A stretch of DNA of 26,966 nucleotides from an uncultured Alistipes sp. (GTDB taxonomy: Bacteria; Bacteroidota; Bacteroidia; Bacteroidales; Rikenellaceae): positions 1-26,966 of the forward strand of contig UQNV01000030.1 of the NCBI GenBank assembly GCA_900542505.1, read 5' to 3'. The translations under genes and the position numbers were made by a program. Below the pieces are notes generated by a model. That model saw only the letters and a program-made list of their open reading frames with translations, searched no databases and had not been told where the DNA came from. Below, piece by piece: positions 13,861-23,345 of the stretch. Position 1 is the first letter of the stretch. Each line of letters starts with the position of its first letter.

Positions 13861-15531
13861 TTACGCCTGCTCCAGAAGTGCCGTGAAGAGCCCCTTGTGG
13901 GGCGAATCGGAGGCCTTGATGCGCGATTTGAGGCGTGATTTGCGCGCATAGACATTGGCGACGCTCTCCTCCATGAAGAGGCTGATGACCTGGGGTGAAA
14001 AGCCGCCGAAGATGTAGCAGAGCAGCCTGAGGTCGGACTCCTTCATGCGGGGGAAGTCGGCGCGCAGTTTGCGCATGGCCCCGTCGTGCGCCTCGTCGAC
14101 CATCTGCTCCAGTTCGGCGAGCATCTCGCCCTTTTCGGCGAACCCGTCGATGAGCTGTTTGACCTGGCGGGCCACGGCGGCCTGACCCGAGACGGTGTTC
14201 TCGCGCTCATAGTAGCTTTTGCCCAGCCGGTCGACAATGTCGAAGCGCGAGGCAATCATGCTGCGCAGCCGCGATTCGGTGTCGTGCTTCTCGGCCAGAC
14301 TCTCGGCCATCCGGCGATACTCCTCGTGGGCGTCGCGCAGCAGTTCGAGCGACCGCTCGTTGCGTTCGCGCTGGAGGCGCATCCGCTGGCGGATGAACAG
14401 CCCCATGAGCGTCAGCAGCAGGAGTACCGCGACGGCCGTTACCCGTTCGCCCGTACGGCGGCTCTGCATGCGGTAGTCGGCAACGGCCGACCGCTCGCGG
14501 AAGTACTCCTTTTCAATCATGCCGGCCGAAGCCTGCAGGGCCGTCCGCGTCAGCGAGTCGGTGAGGTAGATGAAGCGGTGGACGGCCCGCGACGCTTCGT
14601 GGTAGCTGCGGGCGGCGACATGGGCGCGGAATGCGGTGTAGGAGAGCATCGGGAGCACCTCGGTGTCGGGGTTGTGCCCGTCGGCGAGCCGGAGGTAGTA
14701 CAGTGCGCTGTCGGGACGTCCGCGCAGCAGCTGCGTCTGGGCCAGCGTGCAGTATCCCTGTGCCGATGTGTCGCGGCGGACCACATGTTCGATACGGCGC
14801 AGCAGCCCGTCGGCGATGGGCTCGCTCTCGGGGAAGATGTGCAGCGTGGCGAAGAGTGCCAGGCTGCGCCGGCGCAGCGTGTCGTCACCCAGGTCGTCGG
14901 CCAGGTCGAGCGCCATCGAGCAGTCGCGGCGGGCCCGATTCAGGTCGCGCATCCGCAGTGCCGCTCCCGTCATGCCGAGCAGCGCCTCGGCCGTCTCGTG
15001 CGGGTTGCCCGAGCGGAGGAACAGGTCGCGGGCGTCGCGGTAGTAGCGGTAGGCCCGTACGAAGTTGAGTTCCGAGTGGTATACCTCGCCGATGCGCAGG
15101 TAGAGCAGTCCCGTGTAGTAGGGTTCGTCGATGGCGCGCAGCCGCTCCTCGACCTCGAGAAAGAGCCGCAGGGCGCCCGGCTTGTCACCGTGGCGCAGGT
15201 GCTGGCGCCCCCGGTAATAGAGCGTCTTGCATTGTCCGTAGAGCTCATTGGGCCGGTTGCGGTAGTATTCCCAGGCTATCCCGAGCAGCGAATCGTTGTC
15301 GGGTGCGGCCTCGGTCCGGTCGCGGGCTTCGGCCAGCAGCAGCGCGTAACGGGCGCGCCGTGCGCGGCTGGCGAGCCGCTCGGCGGGCATTTCGAGCAGG
15401 GCCCGGCGGACGCTGTCGGGCTTTGCGGCGATGCGTCTCCCGCAACGTGCAAGGTCGGCGTCGGTGCGGTTGTCGCTGCCGCATCCGATGAGCATGACGG
15501 CCATCAGCCATCCGCAGAGAAGTCGTTTCAT
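13861..15531 (-). CDS. TPR lipoprotein/transmembrane regulator with C-terminal HTH-like domain
   Basis: 556 residues. The N-terminus MKRLLCGWLMAVMLIGC is a lipoprotein-like signal (Cys 17). Residues about 60-340 are helical pairs of TPR type (for example YYTGLLYLRIGEVYHSELN and ALLGMTGAALRMRDLNRA). One transmembrane helix lies at about 362-380 (AVAVLLLLTLMGLFI), followed by a charged coiled coil (about 381-425). The last part (about 493-542, M-K-E-S-D-L-R-L-L-C-Y-I-F-G-G-F-S-P) resembles the LuxR-like DNA-binding end of the TPR-TM-HTH regulators that are frequent in Bacteroidetes. Such proteins are thought to couple an envelope signal to transcription; the signal here is unknown. ATG 15531 fits the promoter at 15561-15592; an ATG at 15555 would fall on the transcription start. 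A terminator follows at 13743-13777. Confidence 0.75.
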   Translation of the reverse strand: MKRLLCGWLMAVMLIGCGSDNRTDADLARCGRRIAAKPDSVRRALLEMPAERLASRARRARYALLLAEARDRTEAAPDNDSLLGIAWEYYRNRPNELYGQCKTLYYRGRQHLRHGDKPGALRLFLEVEERLRAIDEPYYTGLLYLRIGEVYHSELNFVRAYRYYRDARDLFLRSGNPHETAEALLGMTGAALRMRDLNRARRDCSMALDLADDLGDDTLRRRSLALFATLHIFPESEPIADGLLRRIEHVVRRDTSAQGYCTLAQTQLLRGRPDSALYYLRLADGHNPDTEVLPMLSYTAFRAHVAARSYHEASRAVHRFIYLTDSLTRTALQASAGMIEKEYFRERSAVADYRMQSRRTGERVTAVAVLLLLTLMGLFIRQRMRLQRERNERSLELLRDAHEEYRRMAESLAEKHDTESRLRSMIASRFDIVDRLGKSYYERENTVSGQAAVARQVKQLIDGFAEKGEMLAELEQMVDEAHDGAMRKLRADFPRMKESDLRLLCYIFGGFSPQVISLFMEESVANVYARKSRLKSRIKASDSPHKGLFTALLEQA

Positions 15532-15560
15532 GGGTCGGGGTCGGTTGGTTGACATGCGGC

Positions 15561-15592
15561 CAAAGGTAGCAAATCCCGGCGAAGGGGACAAA
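15561..15592 (-). promoter_or_regulatory. Promoter of the TPR regulator
   Basis: On the minus strand: TTTG (15592-15589), 20-base spacer, TACCTTTG (15568-15561). A strong match to the Bacteroidetes consensus, 30 bases before ATG 15531. The spacer and -33 box overlap a near-duplicate AAATCCCGGCG (15571-15581) / AAATCCCCGGCG (15590-15601), a possible operator. Confidence 0.7.
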
Positions 15593-15734
15593 TCCCCGGC
15601 GCTTTTTGTCCCGGAGCGGGGGTGGTCGGCGCGGGGACAGTCGGATGCGGGGAAGGCGCGAGGAGCCGCTGCGGAGGAGGTGGCGCGACGTCTGGCTGCG
15701 GTGGGTGTGCCGCCCGTGCGGGCTGCGGAGGGGC

Positions 15735-16514
15735 TCAGCCCCCGAGTCGCGACCTGTGCTGCCGGATGCGCTGCTTCAGGCGGCGCTTGGTGCGCTGTCT
15801 CATCTCGAATCCGAGCCGCATGATGACCCCCTTGAACTGCACCGAGTCGGAGTCGGAGTGTATCAGCCGTGCATAGCGGTCGAGCAGATAGAGATAGACC
15901 GGGGCGGGACACGAGAGCCGCCGCAGGTTGTCCAGCCGCCGTCGGGTCGAGAGCCTGCGGCTGAAGGACATCCGGTTGGTGTCGATGAGCTGGAAGGCAT
16001 ATTGCCCGTCGTCCTTGCGGCGGTAGAGCATGTTGTCGATGTTGAGGTCGCGGTGCAGAACGCCCGCCTCGTGGAGCTGCATGAGGAATGCGGCCAGCGC
16101 GTCGAGGATGTTCCGTCGGTCGGCCATCGGCGTGTCGAGCTCCACGACGGGGCGCAGGGGAAGGCAGTCGGAGCGGAGCGCCACGAAGTAGCTCTCGGCG
16201 AGCAGTCCGTGGCGGCGGATTTCGATGAAGGCGACCTCTTCGGGCGAATCGATGCCCATGCGGCGCAGACGGGCCGCATGGCGGTAGGCGCGTTCGGCCT
16301 TGCTCCGCCGCAGAAATCCGTAGACCAGACGGTTGAGCAGCGACAGATGCCCGTAGCGCTTGACGACCAGCCGGTGTCCCTGCGTCTCGAAGAGGCGGAG
16401 CGTGTTGCGCCCCTCATAGAGCGGTTCGCCCTTCGATGCGAAGAAGCCGGGCTCGGCAAGGCGGCGGATGAAGGGCTCGAGGGCGGAGTATTGAGGGTTG
16501 ATGCGAATCTTCAT
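15735..16514 (-). CDS. WaaP/Kdo-type lipopolysaccharide kinase family protein
   Basis: 259 residues with a small protein-kinase-like fold. A Lys in VVKRYG (K52) sits in the ATP-lysine position. The catalytic loop is H-R-D-L-N at 154-158, followed by N-x-L. I-D-x-N-R at 177-181 occupies the DFG-like metal-binding position. This is the pattern of the Kdo/WaaP kinase family, which phosphorylates sugars of the LPS inner core on the cytosolic side. No signal peptide; the C-terminus is very basic (R-R-L-K-Q-R), suited to binding membrane or an acidic lipid. It is a single gene between clpC and the TPR regulator, all on the minus strand, with 203 bases before the regulator. Minus-strand TTACTTTG (plus-strand 16600-16607) is a weak -7 candidate about 85 bases upstream. 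Substrate not shown by sequence. Confidence 0.8.
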   Translation of the reverse strand: MKIRINPQYSALEPFIRRLAEPGFFASKGEPLYEGRNTLRLFETQGHRLVVKRYGHLSLLNRLVYGFLRRSKAERAYRHAARLRRMGIDSPEEVAFIEIRRHGLLAESYFVALRSDCLPLRPVVELDTPMADRRNILDALAAFLMQLHEAGVLHRDLNIDNMLYRRKDDGQYAFQLIDTNRMSFSRRLSTRRRLDNLRRLSCPAPVYLYLLDRYARLIHSDSDSVQFKGVIMRLGFEMRQRTKRRLKQRIRQHRSRLGG

Positions 16515-16672
16515 GTCGGGGTTTTTTGAATGGGTTGTTCCGTGGCGGCTGGGCCGTCGGCGTATCGGTCCGGAGCTGTCGCCGTCGGATTGTACAACGC
16601 AAAGTAACCTCTCCCGTCGCATTTTTCCTTGTCCGGAAAGAGTCCGTTGTTGCCCGGAAAATCGGCAAAAGC

Positions 16673-16705
16673 GAACCTCCAGGCCCTTTTCGGGCCCGGA
16701 GGTTC
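16673..16705 (-). terminator. Terminator downstream of clpC
   Basis: GAACCTCC-AGGCCC (16673-16686) pairs with GGGCCC-GGAGGTTC (16692-16705) with one mismatch and a 5-base loop. On the minus strand it is followed by GCTTTTGCC. It lies about 100 bases after the clpC stop. Confidence 0.7.
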
Positions 16706-16806
16706 TCCTGCCTGCCGCAGCGGGGCGGAGACGGTCCCGGTGTTCATCCCTGGGCCTGTGTTACTTTTGGGCCTCCGTCATCCCCGGGCCTGGGGCGCCG
16801 ATGCGT

Positions 16807-19269
16807 TCAGGCGACGCGCAGCCGGATGCCGTGCGAGCGGTCCGATTCGACGACCACCGTGTCGCCTTCGCGCAGCTTGCCGTCGATGATGAGTGCCGAG
16901 AGCGGCTCCTCGACGTGGTCGAGCAGCGTGCGGCGCAGTGCGCGGGCTCCGTACCGGCGTTCGTAGCCCATCGCGGCGAGCCGCTGCCGCGCTCCGTCGG
17001 TGATGCGCATCCGGTAGCCGAGCTTCCGGGCCCGTTCGCGCAGTCCGTGCAGTTCGCGCTCGACGATGCGCTCGACATCCTTCGGCTCGAGCGAGCGGAA
17101 GATGACGATGTCGTCCACCCGGTTGAGAAACTCCGGGGCGAAGCATTGCTCGAGCGCCCGGCGGTATTCCGACTGCGGGGCAAGCGCCTCGTCGGCATCC
17201 TTCGAACCGGTGGCATAGCCGACCTGGACGCTCTTGCGGGCAGCTTCGCGCGAGCCGACGTTGGAGGTCATGATGACAATCGTGTTGCGGAAATCGACAC
17301 GGCGGCCCGAACCGTCGGTGAGGAACCCCTCGTCGAAGAGCTGGAGCATCGTGTTGAAGAGGTCGGGATGGGCCTTCTCGATTTCGTCGAAGAGCACCAC
17401 GGCGTGGGGTTGCCGGCGGACCACCTCGGTCAGCTGCCCGCCCTCGCCGTAGCCGACATATCCCGGCGGCGAGCCGATGAGGCGGGCAACGTTGTGCTTC
17501 TCGCCGTATTCGCTCATGTCGATGCGGATAAGTCCGCGCCGCTCGTCGAAAAGCCACTTCGAGACCTCCTTGGCCAGCAGCGTTTTACCCACGCCCGTAG
17601 GGCCGACGAAGAGGAAGACTCCCATCGGGCGCCCCTCCTCCTTGAGCCCGCTCCGCGAGCGGCGGATGGTCCGGGCGATGCGCTCGACAGCCTCCTCCTG
17701 TCCGATGACCCGCTCCGAAAGGTAGGCTCCGAGCTGCTGCAGGCGGAGCCGTTCGTCGCCCGAGACCCGCTCGGCGGGGATGCCCGTCATGGCGGTGATG
17801 ACCTCGCGGACGTGGCGTGCGGTCACCTCGGCCGGCCGCTGCTCCAGCGTGCGGCGCCACGCGGCGCGCCGTTCACCGAGCTGCGCCCGCAGCGTGAGCT
17901 CCTGCCCGCGGGTAGAAGCGGCCTTTTCGCAGGCAAACTGTTCGACGGCGTGGCGATGCTCGCGCCGTACGGCCGCAAGTTCGGCCTCTATGCGGCGCAG
18001 CGGCTCCGGTTCGCGGGCCGCCTGCAGGTGGACCCGTGCGCCGACCTCGTCCAGCGCATCGATGGCCTTGTCGGGGAAGTGCCGGTCGGTGATGTAGCGT
18101 CCGGTCAGCTCGACGCAGGCCTGCAGCGCCTCTTCGGTGTAGCGCACGCGGTGGTGCGCCTCGTAGACGGGGGCCACGTTGTGCAGAATCCGCAGCGTCT
18201 GCTCGGGAGTCGTCGGTTCGACGGTCACCCGCTGGAAGCGGCGCTCGAGGGCGGCGTCCGACTCGATGTCGGTGCGGTATTCGTCGAAGGTCGTGGCGCC
18301 GATAATCTGCAGTTCGCCCCGTGCCAGCGCCGGTTTGAGGATGTTGGCCGTGTCGAGGCTCCCCTGGGTCGAGCCTGCGCCGACGATGGTGTGCACCTCG
18401 TCGATGAAGAGCAGCGTATGCTTCGAGCGGCGCAGTTCGTCGAGCAGCTGCTGCATCCGCTCCTCGAATTCGCCGCGGAACTTCGTCCCGGCCACCAGCG
18501 ACGAGATGTCGAGCGCATAGAGCCGCTTGCCCGCCAGCGTGTGGGGCACCTCGCCCGCGACGATGCGCAGCGCCAGCCCCTCGACGATGGCGCTCTTGCC
18601 CACGCCCGCCTCGCCGATGAGCACCGGATTGTTCTTCTTGCGGCGCGAGAGAATCTGTACGACCCGTTCGATTTCCTCTTCGCGGCCCACTACGGGGTCG
18701 ATTTTGCCGTCGCGTGCGAGCCGTGTGAGTTCGACGCCGAACTTTTCGAGCAGCGACGAGGGGTCCGGTTCGCGGGTGTGCTCCGCCGCGTTGCGCTCGT
18801 CCGGGTCGGGTTGCCGGAGCCTGAACTCCCCGGGGTCGGACTCGTCGGGAAGTCGGCGCACGTCGTCGGCGAGCCGTTCGGCCGTGATGCCGTAGAGCTC
18901 CAGCACGTGGGCGGTGACGGTCGTCCGGTCGGCCGCGATGTCCTGCAGTGCGTGGGCCGTCGTGAGGCAGCTGGCCGAGGCGTCGGCCCGGGTGTGCAGA
19001 GTGTCGATGAACTTCCGGAAGAAGTGTTCGGGCGAATGGTGCTCCGCGCCCGTGACGGAGAGTATGTCGTGTTCGATGCGGAGCCGCACCTGGTGCAGCT
19101 CCCATTCCTTGAGACGGGCCGTGAGGAGCTGGCAGGCGAGCGACTCTTCGTCGCGAAGCATCTCCAGCATGAGGAAATCCTTCAGCAAGCGGGTTACGCC
19201 GGTTCGTGTCGTGTCGAAGGCCGTACGGGCGATGATGCCTTCGAGCCGTTTCGAGATTCTAATCTTCAT
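16807..19269 (-). CDS. clpC: ClpC-type AAA+ unfoldase
   Basis: 820 residues, usual length for ClpC. A Clp-N region (1-150) carries the Bacteroidales-type start [19 protein letters not shown]. The first AAA+ domain has Walker A GEAGVGKS (219-226) and Walker B LLFIDE (D290/E291). A short coiled-coil middle segment follows (about 412-470). The second AAA+ domain has Walker A GPTGVGKT (556-563), Walker B VVLFDE (D628/E629) and the pore motif GYVG near 603-606. The protein unfolds substrates with ATP and normally feeds the ClpP protease in the cytosol; disaggregation is another ClpC/ClpB-like role. It is monocistronic, with a hairpin terminator downstream. No standard -7 element is visible before it, so it may use a stress promoter. 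ATG 19269 is the only sensible start. Confidence 0.93.
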   Translation of the reverse strand: MKIRISKRLEGIIARTAFDTTRTGVTRLLKDFLMLEMLRDEESLACQLLTARLKEWELHQVRLRIEHDILSVTGAEHHSPEHFFRKFIDTLHTRADASASCLTTAHALQDIAADRTTVTAHVLELYGITAERLADDVRRLPDESDPGEFRLRQPDPDERNAAEHTREPDPSSLLEKFGVELTRLARDGKIDPVVGREEEIERVVQILSRRKKNNPVLIGEAGVGKSAIVEGLALRIVAGEVPHTLAGKRLYALDISSLVAGTKFRGEFEERMQQLLDELRRSKHTLLFIDEVHTIVGAGSTQGSLDTANILKPALARGELQIIGATTFDEYRTDIESDAALERRFQRVTVEPTTPEQTLRILHNVAPVYEAHHRVRYTEEALQACVELTGRYITDRHFPDKAIDALDEVGARVHLQAAREPEPLRRIEAELAAVRREHRHAVEQFACEKAASTRGQELTLRAQLGERRAAWRRTLEQRPAEVTARHVREVITAMTGIPAERVSGDERLRLQQLGAYLSERVIGQEEAVERIARTIRRSRSGLKEEGRPMGVFLFVGPTGVGKTLLAKEVSKWLFDERRGLIRIDMSEYGEKHNVARLIGSPPGYVGYGEGGQLTEVVRRQPHAVVLFDEIEKAHPDLFNTMLQLFDEGFLTDGSGRRVDFRNTIVIMTSNVGSREAARKSVQVGYATGSKDADEALAPQSEYRRALEQCFAPEFLNRVDDIVIFRSLEPKDVERIVERELHGLRERARKLGYRMRITDGARQRLAAMGYERRYGARALRRTLLDHVEEPLSALIIDGKLREGDTVVVESDRSHGIRLRVA

Positions 19270-19704
19270 GGTTGCGTCCTTTTGAATTTCGCATGGATAA
19301 CGTTGGACGCTTACGGTGTAGTATGCGGACGTTTTTGTTTGGCGTTGGGTGTATTTCGTTGATTTTCAGGTCGTGTATTTCGCTGCTTCAGTCTCCTTCG
19401 ATTGCGGGATGCGTGCCTTATCTGGTTGACAAACAGTTGCTTGTTTCCGGAGGATGGGGCGTGCGCGGCGGATGCGGAAAAAATCGTGGAGTTTTTTGCA
19501 TCGGGTGGGGCTTTGTGTGCTCAATATTCTTATATTGACGTCTTTACGCGTGTTGATTTTCGCGGATGCCTGTTGTTCGCTTTGGACGCAATCGTATATC
19601 AAAAGGTTTTTATGGACGTTTTTTGTTTGTCTGTTGAGTCCCTTTGATGCTTCCGATGGGCGGCGCCGGCACCGGACCGGGGCTCCGATAAGGCGTATAT
19701 GTAA
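19270..19704. other. 435-base gene-free stretch upstream of clpC
   Basis: Less GC-rich than its neighbours. The longest frame (plus strand, 19402-19647, 81 codons) has no family features and no promoter, so I do not call it. The sequence next to clpC probably holds its promoter, but no TAnnTTTG match was found. No tRNA fold or repeat array recognised. Confidence 0.4.
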
Positions 19705-19734
19705 TAAAAAAGGTGGCAGAGGTCGTCTGCCACC
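19705..19734 (-). terminator. Rho-independent terminator of the rarA-CotH-phosphoesterase group
   Basis: GGTGGCAGA (19712-19720) and TCTGCCACC (19726-19734) form a perfect 9-bp stem with a 5-base loop. On the minus strand it is followed by TTTTTTATTAC. A textbook intrinsic terminator, about 40 bases after the phosphoesterase stop. Confidence 0.9.
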
Positions 19735-19773
19735 CCGGATAAAGAGATGTATCCGAATGTTCGTGAATGCCTG

Positions 19774-20274
19774 TCAAAGCGAAGAGCGGGGCCACTCGCC
19801 GACCTCCATGTCGCGCATCTCGCCCTTGTCGATGACCAGGCGGATGGCTGTCCGCACCTTGTGCACGCCGTAGTTGCCGGCGGCGCCCGGATTGACGGCA
19901 AGCAGCGAGTAGACGGGGTCGTACATCACGCGCAGGATGTGCGAATGGCCGCAGACGAAGAGTTTGGGTTCGACCTGCCGGATGCGGGCGAGTGCCCGCG
20001 GGTCGTAGCGGCGGGGATAGCCGCCGATGTGGGTCATCAGCACCCGGACCCCTTCGCAGTCGAAGGCGAGCACGTCGGTGAAGGTACGGCGGAGAAGCCC
20101 TCCGTCGATGTTGCCCGTGACGGCCCGCAGCGGTTTGAAGGAGGCGATGAGGTCGGCCGTCTCGAGCGAGCCGATATCGCCTGCATGCCAGATTTCGTCG
20201 ACATCGCGCAGAAAGTCGCGCAGCGTGTCGTCGAACGTGGAGTGGGTGTCGGAGATGATGCCGATGCGTTTCAT
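19774..20274 (-). CDS. YfcE/MJ0936-type metallophosphoesterase
   Basis: 166 residues, typical of the small calcineurin-like phosphodiesterases. Metal ligands are all present: D9 and H11 (SDTH), D33 (AGDIG), N55 (TGNID), H83 (THIGG) and the G-H-S-H motif at 110-113. Members hydrolyse phosphodiesters in the cytosol with two metal ions; the natural substrate of this subgroup is usually not known. It is the last gene of a minus-strand group, 41 bases after the CotH lipoprotein and about 40 bases before the terminator. ATG 20274 gives MKRIGIISDTH, the conserved family start. The same frame continues far upstream inside the CotH gene as an open but unrelated shadow. Confidence 0.9.
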   Translation of the reverse strand: MKRIGIISDTHSTFDDTLRDFLRDVDEIWHAGDIGSLETADLIASFKPLRAVTGNIDGGLLRRTFTDVLAFDCEGVRVLMTHIGGYPRRYDPRALARIRQVEPKLFVCGHSHILRVMYDPVYSLLAVNPGAAGNYGVHKVRTAIRLVIDKGEMRDMEVGEWPRSSL

Positions 20275-20315
20275 GATTCGGTGTGTGGTTCGGTTGTCGG
20301 GTTGCGCGTTGGCGG

Positions 20316-21887
20316 CTACCAGGCCGAAATCTGGCTGTTGAGCCACTCGGTGCGCAGGGTGTAAATCTCCTTGAGCCGGTCGACCGCCTCGTCGAACGTG
20401 AACCATTCGTCGCCGTTGGGGTAGCCGGTGTTGTTGATGGAGGGCCAGCGCTCGCGGTTGCGCACCTCGGCCTGGGCGATGGCCGTGCGCTCGCGTTCGA
20501 TGAATTCGGGAACGCTCTGCAGGAAGGGGTACCACTCCTGCCAGCGGCTCTTCACGGCGTTGCGGAAGGTGGCGTTGTGGAGCAGCAGCATGTTCCACCA
20601 GTTGCGTTCGTGCCACGGATAGATGGACGACGGATAGGTCATTCCATAGTTGACCCACTGCGTGGCCGTATGGGAGACGAGCGTCTCGTAGTCGAAGTCC
20701 CAGATGGGGCCGGCGAAGAGCTTGCCGCCGCGGTCCTTGTAGAAATAGATGCTCTTCGGGTGGAGCATCTCGTGGTTGGCCGTCACCTCGAAGCAAATCC
20801 AGAAGTCGGCCAGCGACTCCATGTCGAGGTATTCGAAGGGCGCGGCGTCGTTGTCGCCCGTGTTCCGGCTCTGGGCGGCGACCACCTCGTCGACGCGGTT
20901 GACGTAGTCGCGGATGTAGGCGAACTGCTCGGGAGTGAGGTCTTCGGGGTCGGGATACTTGATGTTGACCGGGATGTCGGTCGTCGCCGAACGGAAGCGC
21001 TGCTCCTCGTCGTAGTTGGTGTCGAATTCGAGCAGGTAGCCTCCCGTGACGGCTTCGCCGTCGATGTCGGTCGTCTCCATTTCGGTCACGTTGACGCGGT
21101 TCTCGTCGACCTTGATTTGCTCGGTCAGCAGGTAGAGCCCGTCGTAGCTGCCGTTGAAGTAGAGCTCGACATACTCGTTGCGGGTGGTCCAAGCCAGATG
21201 CGAATTGGCCCCGATGTGGTAGGCGACGCGGTTGCGCAGGTTGGTGCGGTCCATGTAGTTGGCAATCAGGCACCAGCGCTTGTGCTTGGGCATGCCGAGC
21301 ACCTCCTGCTTCGAGTCGAGTTTCAGTGCATAGGGCTTCTTCTCCCAGCCCCAGGTCGTGTTGCCGCGCCCCTTGACCTCGACGGCCATCTGCTCCAGGG
21401 AGGGGAAGTAGCCCTTGCCGTCGATTTCGATGGTGCCGGCCACCCACGTCTCCTTGTCCAGAACGGGACCTTCGGTCGTCACGCGCACCACCGGAATGGC
21501 GAACTCGGCGCGGCTGACACGGATGGGCTCCGAGACGAAGTTCACCCTGTCGCAGCGGAGTACGAGTGTTTCGTCGTAACTCTCCTCGCCGCCGCTGTCG
21601 AGGATGGTGAGGCGGAAGAGTCCTTCGCCCGTCCGTTCGATGTGGCTCGTATAGTAGATGGAAACTTTGTCCGATTCAGGGTTTTCCAGGCGGAAGTCTT
21701 TCTCCTCGAGCGGCGAGTCGGAGGGGGTGACGGTGATGTCGGTTGTGGCCGAACCGTTGCGCGTGAGTTGGAACGTGAGGGTCGAAAGCGAGATTTCGAC
21801 CTTGGCGGGGCCAGTTCCCGAATCCTCCTTCGAGCAGGAGAAGAGCGTTCCGGTCAGGAGCATGCAGCAAAACAGAAATCGTTTCAT
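20316..21887 (-). CDS. CotH kinase family lipoprotein
   Basis: 523 residues. Signal MKRFLFCCMLLTGTLFSC with lipobox Cys 18. A beta-rich N-terminal domain (about 25-150) is of the BACON/Ig-like type common in Bacteroidales surface lipoproteins. The CotH domain (about 155-520) shows G-R-G-N-T-T-W, K-K-P-Y-A-L-K-L, D-R-T-N-L-R-N, Y-D-G-L-Y-L-L-T-E-Q-I and the late G-P-I-W-D-F-D metal-binding segment. CotH proteins are atypical protein kinases; in Bacillus CotH modifies spore coat proteins. In Bacteroidetes they are exported and their targets are unknown. It lies 82 bases after rarA and 41 before the phosphoesterase on the same strand. No promoter is visible in the 82-base gap (only a small GGCGTC/GACGCC hairpin at 21917-21929), so cotranscription with rarA is likely. 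Confidence 0.88.
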   Translation of the reverse strand: MKRFLFCCMLLTGTLFSCSKEDSGTGPAKVEISLSTLTFQLTRNGSATTDITVTPSDSPLEEKDFRLENPESDKVSIYYTSHIERTGEGLFRLTILDSGGEESYDETLVLRCDRVNFVSEPIRVSRAEFAIPVVRVTTEGPVLDKETWVAGTIEIDGKGYFPSLEQMAVEVKGRGNTTWGWEKKPYALKLDSKQEVLGMPKHKRWCLIANYMDRTNLRNRVAYHIGANSHLAWTTRNEYVELYFNGSYDGLYLLTEQIKVDENRVNVTEMETTDIDGEAVTGGYLLEFDTNYDEEQRFRSATTDIPVNIKYPDPEDLTPEQFAYIRDYVNRVDEVVAAQSRNTGDNDAAPFEYLDMESLADFWICFEVTANHEMLHPKSIYFYKDRGGKLFAGPIWDFDYETLVSHTATQWVNYGMTYPSSIYPWHERNWWNMLLLHNATFRNAVKSRWQEWYPFLQSVPEFIERERTAIAQAEVRNRERWPSINNTGYPNGDEWFTFDEAVDRLKEIYTLRTEWLNSQISAW

Positions 21888-21969
21888 AGTATGGTAAGTT
21901 TGTTCGGTTATCGTTTGGCGTCTGACGCCGTTGCGGGGTGTGTCGCGGGGCGAGGCGGCCCGCCGGGCT

Positions 21970-23244
21970 TCAGTATTTCCCCTTCCAGAGCCGCTCGATG
22001 CGTTCGGCGATTTTCGCCTCGGAGGCGTTGCCCGTGTTTGGCTCGTAGAAGCGGGTTCCCTCGAGTCCCTGGGGCATGAATTCCAGTTCGGCGAAGTTGC
22101 CCTCGTAGTCGTGGGCGTATTTGTACCCCTTGCCGTAGCCTTCACGCTCCATCAGCCGTGTCGGGGCGTTGCGCAGGTGAAGCGGCACGGGGCGGTTGTT
22201 CGTATCGTGTTCGACCTGGGCCAGCGCCCGGTTGATGGCCATGTAGGCCGAGTTGCTCTTGGGCGAGGTGGCCAGATAGACGGTCGTCTCGGCCAGCGTG
22301 ATGCGCGCCTCGGGCATGCCGATTTTGTGGACCGTGTCGAAGCAGGCGTTGGCCAGCAGCAGCGCGTTGGGGTTGGCCAGCCCGACATCCTCCGAGGCCA
22401 GAATCACCAGCCGCCGCGCGATGAAGCGGGGCTCCTCGCCGCCCGCGAGCATCCTCGCCAGGTAGTAGATGGCGGCGTTGGGGTCGCTGCCCCGCACCGA
22501 CTTGATGAAGGCCGAGATGACGTCGTAGTGCTGCTCGCCGTTCTTGTCGTAGAGGGCGATGTTCTGCTGCAGGCAGTCGGTCACGTAGCGGTCCGTCAGC
22601 GTGATTTTTCCTTCGGTGGCCCCCACCAGGATGTCGAGTATGTTGAGCAGCTTGCGGGCGTCGCCCCCCGAGAACTTGAAGAGCGCCGCCGTTTCGCGCA
22701 CCTCGATGTCGCGGGTGCGGAGCTCCGTGTCGGTCGTCAGGGCGCGGTCGAGCAGGCGTTGCAGGTCGGCATCCTCCATCGGGCGGAGCGTGTAGACCTG
22801 ACAGCGGCTCAACAGCGGCGAGATCACCTCGAACGAGGGGTTCTCGGTCGTGGCGCCGATGAGCGTCACGACCCCCTGCTCGACGGCGCCGAGCAGCGAG
22901 TCCTGCTGCGACTTGTTGAAGCGGTGGATTTCGTCGATGAACAGGAAGGGCGGTTTGGCGTCGAAGAAGCGCTGGCGCTTGGCCGACTCGATGACCTCGC
23001 GTACCTCCTTGACCCCCGACGTGACGGCCGAGAGGGTGAAGAAGGGGCGCTCGAGCTGCGTGGCGACAATCTTCGCCAGCGTGGTCTTGCCCACGCCCGG
23101 AGGGCCCCACAGAATGAACGAAGGGACGTTGCCCGTCTCGAAAAACTTGCGGAAAACGCCGTTGCGCCCCACAAGGTGCTCCTGCCCGATGTATTCATCG
23201 AGCGTACGGGGGCGGAGTCGTTCGGCCAGAGGTATATTAGGCAT
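21970..23244 (-). CDS. rarA: RarA/MgsA replication-associated recombination AAA+ ATPase
   Basis: 424 residues, full family length. The start LAERLRPRTLDEYIGQEHL is the conserved RarA opening. Walker A is GPPGVGKT at 47-54, Walker B is LFIDEIHRF (D104/E105), sensor 1 lies in GATTEN at 130-135, and the Arg finger is R147 in SPLLSRCQV. The C-terminal tetramerisation region has the family hallmarks SVRGSDPNAAIYYLARML and KGYKYAHDYEGNF. RarA acts on stalled replication forks and opens duplex ends or gaps near single-stranded DNA-binding protein. First gene of the minus-strand group, from a TATCTTTG promoter element at 23266-23273. Chromosomal composition and intact. Confidence 0.95.
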   Translation of the reverse strand: MPNIPLAERLRPRTLDEYIGQEHLVGRNGVFRKFFETGNVPSFILWGPPGVGKTTLAKIVATQLERPFFTLSAVTSGVKEVREVIESAKRQRFFDAKPPFLFIDEIHRFNKSQQDSLLGAVEQGVVTLIGATTENPSFEVISPLLSRCQVYTLRPMEDADLQRLLDRALTTDTELRTRDIEVRETAALFKFSGGDARKLLNILDILVGATEGKITLTDRYVTDCLQQNIALYDKNGEQHYDVISAFIKSVRGSDPNAAIYYLARMLAGGEEPRFIARRLVILASEDVGLANPNALLLANACFDTVHKIGMPEARITLAETTVYLATSPKSNSAYMAINRALAQVEHDTNNRPVPLHLRNAPTRLMEREGYGKGYKYAHDYEGNFAELEFMPQGLEGTRFYEPNTGNASEAKIAERIERLWKGKY

Positions 23245-23265
23245 TTGGATTGACTAATTTGAATA

Positions 23266-23273
23266 CAAAGATA
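23266..23273 (-). promoter_or_regulatory. -7 promoter element of rarA
   Basis: TATCTTTG on the minus strand, 22 bases before the rarA ATG. No good -33 box at the usual distance. It is divergent with the element at 23296-23303. Confidence 0.55.
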
Positions 23274-23295
23274 GGGATTTTCCCCAAAAAAGTGT

Positions 23296-23303
23296 TATAT
23301 TTG
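23296..23303 (+). promoter_or_regulatory. -7 promoter element of the BamE-like membrane protein
   Basis: TATATTTG on the plus strand, 43 bases before ATG 23346, a full match to TAnnTTTG. No matching TTTG 19-21 bases upstream. Confidence 0.5.
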
Positions 23304-23345
23304 TTAGCAGAGGGCTCTCTCTTGAATTTAAAGGTCGCTACAATT

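Noticed and set aside
16498..19362. 954-codon open frame on the plus strand
   Set aside because: It is the antisense shadow of clpC and part of the kinase gene; the translation is low-complexity Arg/Gly/Val-rich with no domain, while the minus strand encodes complete ClpC motifs.
19402..19647. 81-codon plus-strand frame upstream of clpC
   Set aside because: No promoter, no signal or domain, and composition unlike neighbouring genes. Not strong enough to call.
19774..21447. Phosphoesterase as the end of a 557-residue protein
   Set aside because: The upstream part is an out-of-frame shadow of the CotH gene. The conserved family start MKRIGIISDTH is at 20274.
20283..22079. 598-codon plus-strand frame
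   Set aside because: Antisense of the CotH lipoprotein, whose signal peptide and CotH motifs are clear on the other strand.
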